A DNA stretch of 64,000 nt from Pseudorasbora parva. Lineage: Eukaryota > Chordata > Actinopteri > Cypriniformes > Gobionidae. This document shows, piece by piece, positions 56,521 to 64,000 of the stretch. A model generated the notes under the pieces. The model was not told the origin of the DNA. It ran no database searches and saw only the letters and a list, made by a program, of their open reading frames with translations. Made by a program: the position numbers and the translations under genes. How positions within the stretch are numbered: position 1 is the stretch's first letter; each line of letters opens with the position of its first letter. The stretch lies in assembly GCF_024679245.1 (NCBI RefSeq), contig NC_090196.1, forward strand, positions 6,015,361-6,079,360. The letters are read 5' to 3'.

Positions 56521-57590
56521 AGAGCATATTGCAGGTTAAAGGACCCAGTGAGTCAATGTATAGAAAATTAATGTAGGAACTAGATTTTCTTTAAAATACA
56601 GTTAAAAACACACTAATTAGGCTTCTGGAGGCGTTTTTGTGAGAAAATTTTACTTCTGCATCTAAAAAACCGCTAAACCGGAAATGACATAACGAGAGGG
56701 AGTGCGGACGATTCAAGCAATAGGAAACCAATGGAGCGCAACGACGACGCTGAGGAAATTGTTAATTTATACTCATATGACGGACCACAGCCATACAATT
56801 ATGAGCCTGCTATGTTGCCAAGAGAGCAGGGACAGGCCAGGATGAGACAGAATAACAGTCAAAGGAGAAATATTGAGTTGTGGTGTGAGGAGAACCAGTG
56901 GAGAATAGGGCAGGTATCTTGGTAAGAGACCAGTGTTAGTTAAAAATATGTAACGCTGTTCAGATAAACAATACTGTACATATCATGTATCAGCAATAGC
57001 AAAGCTAGTACTCATCTAAGAGTATTGATAATTACCAATAGCAGAAAATAATTAGCTTTGATTACTCTTTAATATCCGTCCACACTGTTACGTGATAGTT
57101 ATGTGATATAGCTGTTTCTAATTACGTTACCGCAGGGTAGAGGGAGAGAGACATGTTCCTGACGCAGTTGTTTCATAGGTGCTTGTGTGGGAAATGTGAG
57201 GCCATGGTCACATCTGAGGAAAGTCAGTGCTGCAGGGAGGTGGATGCATACTGGGCCTTAGTGGAGAATGTCACCCCATGACGATGATAAATCGAAATAC
57301 GAAAACTAGCGATAAAAAACTAACTGACGACTGCTTCTACTGAATACCAACCTACTCTGCACTGAGCCAAGGCGAAGCGCGCCGCACGACTCCCTCTCGT
57401 GACGTAATATGACGTGAGCTTGAAAAAAAAGCGTTTTTACAAAGGGTCGACGAAACGGCCACTTTATCTGCTAAATTTGTGCTCTTATGTGTTTTTAAAA
57501 CATTTTTAATCCTGCATTACATTTTCATATGGTATTTTTATACATGGATATGTATTTATCTCAAAAAAAATTTAACCTGCAATATGCTCT
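56521..57590 (+). mobile_element. Kolobok-like element carrying a spliced ORF
   Basis: Perfect 20-bp TIRs AGAGCATATTGCAGGTTAAA at 56521-56540 and inverted at 57571-57590. TTAA at both sides (56517-56520, 57591-57594) is the target duplication of Kolobok-type (also piggyBac) elements. No transposase; 1070 bp. Confidence 0.85.
56731..57281 (+). CDS. Two-exon ORF resembling the P2X7 receptor C-terminal domain (97 aa)
   Basis: Exon 1 (56731-56921) reads MERNDDAEEIVNLYSYDGPQ ... RRNIELWCEENQWRIGQVS and ends TTG before a GTAAGA donor. Exon 2 (57179-57281) follows TTTCATAG. The split codon TG|G gives Trp, then CLCGKCEAMVTSEESQCCRE and VDAYWALVENVTP, stop. The W-C-x-C-G-x-C ... CC-E pattern is that of the cytoplasmic zinc-binding C-terminal domain of P2X7 receptors, a domain that also appears in many fish repeat-associated ORFs. 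No membrane segments. Both frame and splice sites are intact. Expression and function are unknown. Confidence 0.6.
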
Positions 57591-58022
57591 TTAATATAAA
57601 ATATTAATATTATTAAATTTGTAATTTTCAACATACGGTGGATACGGAAAGTATTCAGCCCCCTTCAATTTTTCACTCTTTGTTATATTGCAGCCATTTG
57701 CTAAAAGTTCTTTTTTTTTTCCTCATTAATGCACACACAGCACCGCATATTGACAGAGAACCAGAATTGTTCACATTTTTGCAATTTATTAAAAAAGAAA
57801 AACTGAAAGATCAAATGGTCCTAAGTAATCAGAGCCTTTGCTGTGACACTCCTATATTTAACTCAGGTGCTGTCCATTTCTTCTGATCATCCTTGAGATG
57901 GTTCTACACCTTCATTTGAGTCCAGCTGTGTTTGATTATACTGATTGGACTTGATAAGGAAAGCCACACACCTGTCTATATAAGACCTTAGAGCTCACAC
58001 TGCATGTCAGAGCAAATGAGAA

Positions 58023-59240
<1,218 letters not shown>

Positions 59241-59341
59241 CAAAGGATCTGAATACTTAGGATCATGTGATATTTCATTTCTTCTTTTTTAATAAATCTC
59301 CAAAAATTGAAGGCGGTCTGAATACTTTCCATACCCACTGT

Positions 59342-61462
59342 ATATGTGGGGAGTGGATGTATCTAATTTGCACTCTTGATATTTTAGAGTGACACCCCTT
59401 CATTGGTGTCCACTTCATTGGTGTCCCCTTCATTTTTGCATCATGGCTGATTTGTAGCTTGTACCACCAAAAGTTTTGTATGTTTTAGTATTTCCCATTC
59501 ATTTCCTATGTCGGTTATTGACCACAAAGGAGACAAGTGGGTCTTTTTCCCTGACCTGATTTCTGATTTTGGTTGTGTGACTTCAACAAAACTCACTGCA
59601 TGTCATCCCATTCTGTAACATTCTTTGTTCATTTTTGACCGAAGAGGCCAAGAGGGTTAAGGGTTCCTCAAAAAAAGACTCAAGAAACACCCATATATCT
59701 GTAACTAGATCTGTTCAATTTTCTCTGTGCCAGAGAAAAAGTGCCATGTGATGGGTCATCTTATAAACCTCACATAATAGTGTCCGTGTCCACTGCAAAC
59801 TTCACTCTCTGATCACTATGATGCATTTTCTACAATCGCAAGAAGCGGTTTGAAGCCCACAAATACCTTTTAAATGTTGCTGAGGTTATGGCGGCACACA
59901 AACATATTGATTTGTCTGATTAAACTGAAATGAGGTTATGTTTTCTCACATAACTCCAGAGATGTGAGGGCAGAGTTCCACTCCTACTCTAGCTATTATT
60001 AGTCACTCTTATGTTCAGGTGAAATCACCACAGGTGTCACACAGATGCAGTGGATTCACTGACATTATACTGTGTTTGGTATGTGTCACAGCTCAGAGCA
60101 CCTGTACACACTCAAGTGTGTGTTACTGTTAGCAGACACACAATGCACAGTCCAGTGCACAAACCTCTTACACTCCCACCAACAGCATTCCAGGAACAAG
60201 AGCAAAATAACAGTGCACTTTTGAAAACATTCATATCGTAGCCTAGAAATCTAGACGCACCCTAGCGGCAGCAAATCTAATCTGCCCGCGAGTGTCATGT
60301 AGCAACTCTCAATACCCTTCTGAGCTGTATTCGCCTAACTCTTGCCGGGCCAATCACATCGTGTATAGAGTCGGTGGGCGGGGCCATAATGACGACGGTC
60401 GAGTTGCGTTTGCGCGAACGGCGATCTTTTGAATCAGCTTTGACCGCGACTCTGGAAGACTTGGAGTTAAGCTTTTCTCTGAGAAAAGAACAAAGAGCGG
60501 CACTGAAGTCATTCTTAAAAAGGGAAGATGTGTTCGGAGTTTAGCCGACCGGATACGGTGAATGTTTAATCTATCAACAAGCTCTGCTTCACCTTCGTTG
60601 CTCTGGTTGGTTGTAGCGCTATCCTATCGCGTGAAGAGGGAGTTTGAAAGACAGCCGTTTATCCGCCCCTCGGATTGAGCTGTCAATGGTATCAAATACA
60701 TTAACACTGCAATCTTCAATCACATGCTGAAATATACATTTGAATGCATGATTCCTAACCAGGTCAATATGAGATCATAAAAACTTCATTCAAATAAAAT
60801 AATATTATCATGATGGCGGTTATAAATTCCGTTTGAAGTTGCTTTAAAGAGCATGTCACACTGCAGGATCCTGCTGACACGCTGGAGCATTTCATGCCAA
60901 CTGTTTTAGACTATTCCCATTAATAATTGATGCGTTTCCGCTGAGTAATAATGGAATGATGTCTTGTTTCTGTCTGTGGTTTGGTATTTGTGGCCATACA
61001 TAAAAGAAAGATTCGTTTTTAAAGAGAGAATATATGTCAGAGACAGCCAAAGATGATAAATATTTGAAATAAAGTTTTCATGCTTCTATTAAGAGGCCCG
61101 TGTCACAAAGCAGGAAGCCGCATTGATTATGATGCAGCTATTTTGGTCGGCAGTGCTGGCATTGAGAGGCCAGGTGTGGAAACTTCACGATGATATTCAG
61201 TGATGTGTAGGGCAGGCGCGTACACAGACACACTGATGGATTACACAGATTAAAACCTCCTGGATGACAAAAGAACTTGTCACCCTAAAGAACAGAAAGG
61301 ATGGAGCACACAGAAACACACTGAGCCGGTGTAAACTTGATTTGCTATAAGCATAGGTGTCATGCTGCGCTCTAGTGGCCTCTATTAGGGATGCGTTTCT
61401 TTAAAGAGGCAGCTCGCTCAAAATAAACAATTAAAACAACATTTCATCAGATTACTGTCATG

Positions 61463-61469
<7 letters not shown>
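59342..61469. other. Upstream flank; dispersed-repeat-like block 60238-60700; unique segment 60840-61270
   Basis: 60238-60700 starts TAGCCTAGAAATCTAGACGC and has the look of a common cyprinid repeat, but no matching right TIR was found. 60840-61270 appears unique with balanced composition (TTAATAATTGATGCGTTTCC) and could hold a regulatory element. No exon recognised. Confidence 0.35.

Positions 61470-61533
<64 letters not shown>
61470..61533. repeat. (CA)n microsatellite abutting a Tc1 end
   Basis: Uninterrupted (AC)n running directly into the CACCTAAAGGATTATTAGG terminus of the next Tc1 element. Confidence 0.95.
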
Positions 61534-61537
<4 letters not shown>

Positions 61538-62427
61538 AAGGATTATTAGGAACGCCTGTTCAATTTCTCATTAATGCAATTATCTAATCAACCAATCACA
61601 TGGCAGTTGCTTCAATGCATTTAGGGGTGTGGTCCTGGTCAAGACAATCTCCTGAACTCCAAACTGAATGTCAGAATGGGAAAGAAAGGTGATTTAAACA
61701 ATTTTGAGCGAGGCATGGTTGTTGGTGCCAGACGGGCCGGTCTGAGTATTTCACAATCTGCTCAGTCACTGGGATTTTCACGCACAACCATTTCTGGGGT
61801 TTACAAAGAATGGTGTGAAAAGGGAAAAACATCCAGTATGCGGCAGTCCTGTGGGTGAAAATGCCTTGTTGATGCTCAAGGTCAGAGGAGAATGGGCCGA
61901 CTGATTCAAGCTGATAGAAGAGCAACTTTGACTGAAATAACCACTCGTTACAACCGAGGTATTCAGCAAAGCATTTGTGAAGCCACAACAATACACACTA
62001 CCTTGAGGCAGATGGGCTACAACAGCAGAAGACTCCACCGGGCACCACTCATCTCCACTACAAATAGGAAAAAGAGGCGACAATTTGCACAAGCTCACCA
62101 AAATTGGACAGTTGAAGACTGGAAAAATGTTGCCTGGTCTGATGAGTCTGGATTTCTGTTGAGACATTCAGATGGTAGAGTCAGAATTTGGCGTAAACAG
62201 AATTACCCTCATTTATCAATCTTGCGTAGAAACTGGTGTATATGTTGGCGTAAGATTATGCTTACACTCCTCTCACTGACTGATTTATGAAGCTGTGCGC
62301 ACCTCTGCAATCCAGGTGTACGCAATACCTGCCCTTGATAAATGTGGCGGCTGAAAACGATCGTCATTAGAATAACACGCCCCTATATATTCAAGTCTCC
62401 GCCTCTCCCACGCCCTCATTTTACGCC

Positions 62428-62740
62428 ATGAACACACGGAAGACGGCAAAGAAGCGAAACTTCTCCGACGTGGAGATCGGGCGCGCTCAATCATCTCACT
62501 AGTCCACTAGTCAGGGCACGGATTAGGACATAAGTCAATGGGCTGACTCCCTGATCAGTGCTCTGACTACTGAACTAGTGAGATGATTGAGACGCGCCCA
62601 TCGAGACCATCACCGAAGAAGTGGAAAAAAACCCCCGAAATTGTTTTATTTTGGAGTTAAAAGAGCGGGATTAAAGGCACCTACAAAAACAAAATATGGA
62701 CCCAAATTACGAGTACTCTTAATAGTGTGGAGGTTGAGAA
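62428..62740 (+). pseudogene. Harbinger Myb-like (SANT) protein remnant
   Basis: MNTRKTAKKRNFSDVEI opens a frame similar to the Myb-like DNA-binding protein of Harbinger elements. It is interrupted after ATC by a 121-bp foldback element. Beyond it the frame continues ETITEEVEKNPR..., then frameshifts. Confidence 0.55.
62479..62599. mobile_element. 121-bp foldback MITE nested in the Myb-like ORF
   Basis: Ends GGGCGCG-CTCAATCATCTC and the inverse GATGATTGAGACGCGCCC pair over about 27 bp, including ACTAGT. Target duplication ATC at 62476-62478 and 62600-62602. Confidence 0.85.
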
Positions 62741-63797
62741 GCGCACTCCAGCAGTTTAAAGCTGCTTGGATGATAAATTACCATCACAATGCATTATTTT
62801 ACAGCACATGTTTTGAAACAATTAGCATTTAATTTCATATCACGGCACATGTATTGGGGTGTACAATAGTGATGATGATGCGATGTGGAGTAAGATTCAT
62901 TCTCATTAATAATTACATGACAATTTGTAAGATTCTTCTTATTATTATGATTTTTATTCTTAATGACGCTTGTTATTTAGAAGAAGAATGTCGTTTTTAT
63001 TGATTTTATTTTAAAAGAAGAAGGTCATTTTTATTATTTTGTCAGTCTGAATTATTTTAGTCCCAGTCCGTGCGCAGCTGCCGGGCCAGGCGGGCCTGAA
63101 ACGTCAGATAAAGCGCACAGGCTCGCGACTGGAGGAATACATATGCCTACAGATCAAACGCTTTGGTAAAGTCACACAAATTAAACATTGACATGTGGCA
63201 CAAAAATAAACACTGAATGTTGTTGTTGTGGTTTTTAACAGTGGGTCATAATATAGCATATCTTGTCAGTGCGTTTTGTGGTGTTAGGAATTGTTTTTCT
63301 GCGCATTTCCCCACTAACTCAAACGTGCGTACACCACCTCCTGAGCTGGCGGAGGATTTGAGCGTGCCGTACGCCAACGTCCATATTGATAAATCTCAAA
63401 GTCACCGTGGGTTTGGGTGTACGCTGGAAATTTGGTGTACGCACTTTTGATAAATGAGGGCCAATGAGAACATGGATCCATCATGCCTTGTTACCACTGT
63501 GCAGGCTGGTGGTGGTGGTGTAATGGTGTGGGGAATGTTTTCTTGGCACACTTTAGGCCCCTTAGTGCCAATTGGGCATCGTTTAAATGCCACGGCCTAC
63601 CAGAGCATTGTTTCTGACCATGTCCATCCCTTTATGACCACCATGTACCCATCCTCTGATGGCTACTTCCAGCAGAATAATGCACCATGTCACAAAGCTC
63701 GAATCATTTCAAATTGGTTTCTTGAACATGACAATGAGTTGACTGTACTAAAATGGCCCCCACAGTCACCAGATCTCAACCCAATAGAGCATCTTTG

Positions 63798-64000
63798 ATC
63801 AAAAGTGCTCCAAGGAAGGAACAGTGGAGAACCGGCCACAGGGTCATGGGCGGCCAAGGCTCATTGATGCACGTGGGGAGCGAAGGCTGGCCCGTGTGGT
63901 CCGATCAAACAGACGAGCTACTGGAGCTCAAACTGCTTAAGAAGTTAATGCTGGTTCTGATAGAAAGGTGTCAGAATATACAGAGCATCTCAGTTTGTTG
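63798..64000 (+). mobile_element. Internal fragment of a second Tc1-like family (continues beyond window)
   Basis: Begins ATCAAAAGTGCTCCAAGGAA, repeating the last ~45 bp of the fragment ending at 52675. It continues into transposase codons (GRPRLIDARGERRLARVVRS, NRRATGAQTA). Runs off the right edge. Confidence 0.8.

Larger units (their letters stand above)
62204..63462 (+). mobile_element. Harbinger-like element, TIR (GG/TA)CCCTCATTTATCAA
   Basis: CCCTCATTTATCAA near 62206 and TTGATAAATGAGGG at 63447-63460 are exact inverses. AAT at 62201-62203 and 63463-63465 is the 3-bp target duplication. Length 1259 bp, with a Myb-like start (62428) but no DDE transposase: non-autonomous. Confidence 0.9.
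61532..63797 (+). mobile_element. DD36E-type Tc1-like element interrupted by a Harbinger-like element; 3' end replaced
   Basis: Left end CACCTAAAGGATTATTAGGA. The transposase continues on both sides of the nested element (62204-63462). It ends at AACCCAATAGAGCATCTTT (63797), where it switches to a different Tc1 family. The right TIR is missing. Confidence 0.9.
61676..63797 (+). pseudogene. DD36E-type transposase, interrupted, catalytic Asp lost
   Basis: MGKKGDLNNFERGMVVGARR starts the protein; [20 protein letters not shown] is the helix-turn-helix. A TGA at 61856-61858 breaks the frame, which resumes as [20 protein letters not shown] to [20 protein letters not shown]. After the nested element it continues VQAGGGGVMVWGMFSWHTLG and FQQNNAPCHKARIISNWFL to SPDLNPIEHL. 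Thirty-six residues separate the second catalytic position from Glu, as in the DD36E (Incomer-type) group. The second catalytic residue is Asn (AAT, 63676-63678) instead of Asp. Inactive. Confidence 0.9.

Overview
The window looks like teleost, probably cyprinid, genomic DNA. Protein-coding signal is sparse and split by very large introns. The rest is dense in Tc1/mariner elements, hAT-, Harbinger- and Kolobok-type DNA elements, one LINE-1-like copy, LTR and DIRS-like debris, long (TA)n, (CA)n, (GA)n and (CT)n tracts, and two large tandem arrays. No bacterial, plasmid or phage features were seen. Family names rest on motif recognition from the sequence alone; no database search was run.

The host gene is a copine on the minus strand, closest in its N-terminus to CPNE5. 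Four consecutive coding exons join in phase: exon 1 (52028-52134), exon 2 (37031-37071), exon 3 (8342-8388) and exon 4 (8137-8240). Together they encode the start and most of the first C2 domain. Later exons must lie left of position 1. Intron 1 is about 15.0 kb, intron 2 about 28.6 kb and intron 3 only 101 bp. A CpG-rich stretch at 51955-52300 fits the promoter/5' UTR. Everything right of about 52.3 kb is upstream flank.

Region by region. 1-8.1 kb (intron 4): LTR debris holding a MITE, a full-length DD37E Tc1-like element split by another repeat, and a Harbinger-like element that contains a 28-bp minisatellite. 8.1-8.4 kb: copine exons 3 and 4. 8.6-26.8 kb (intron 2): a hAT copy, a repeat pair rich in (CA)n, then a Tc1 copy (from 11759) split by a ~10-kb element with ~1.84-kb terminal inverted repeats and by a second DD37E copy with an intact 338-aa transposase. 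26.8-32.9 kb: a 34-bp satellite with higher-order structure. 33.0-35.2 kb: a 5'-truncated LINE-1-like copy with a solo-LTR-like insert. 35.2-52.0 kb: a near-perfect 40-bp hairpin, copine exon 2, a DD34D Tc1-like copy, DIRS-like gag debris, several MITEs and two MITEs in inverted orientation. 52.3-64 kb: upstream flank with Tc1 relics, a well-preserved DD34E element with one stop codon, a Kolobok-like element carrying a two-exon P2X7-C-terminal-like ORF, and a three-level nest (121-bp foldback in Harbinger in DD36E Tc1).

The most unusual object is the ~10-kb element at 13012-23050. It has a perfect 7-bp target duplication, very long TIRs that each carry a GC-rich segment and a spliceable exon pointing inward, and an unrecognised spliced minus-strand coding unit with a poly(A) signal. 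I could not assign it to a superfamily.
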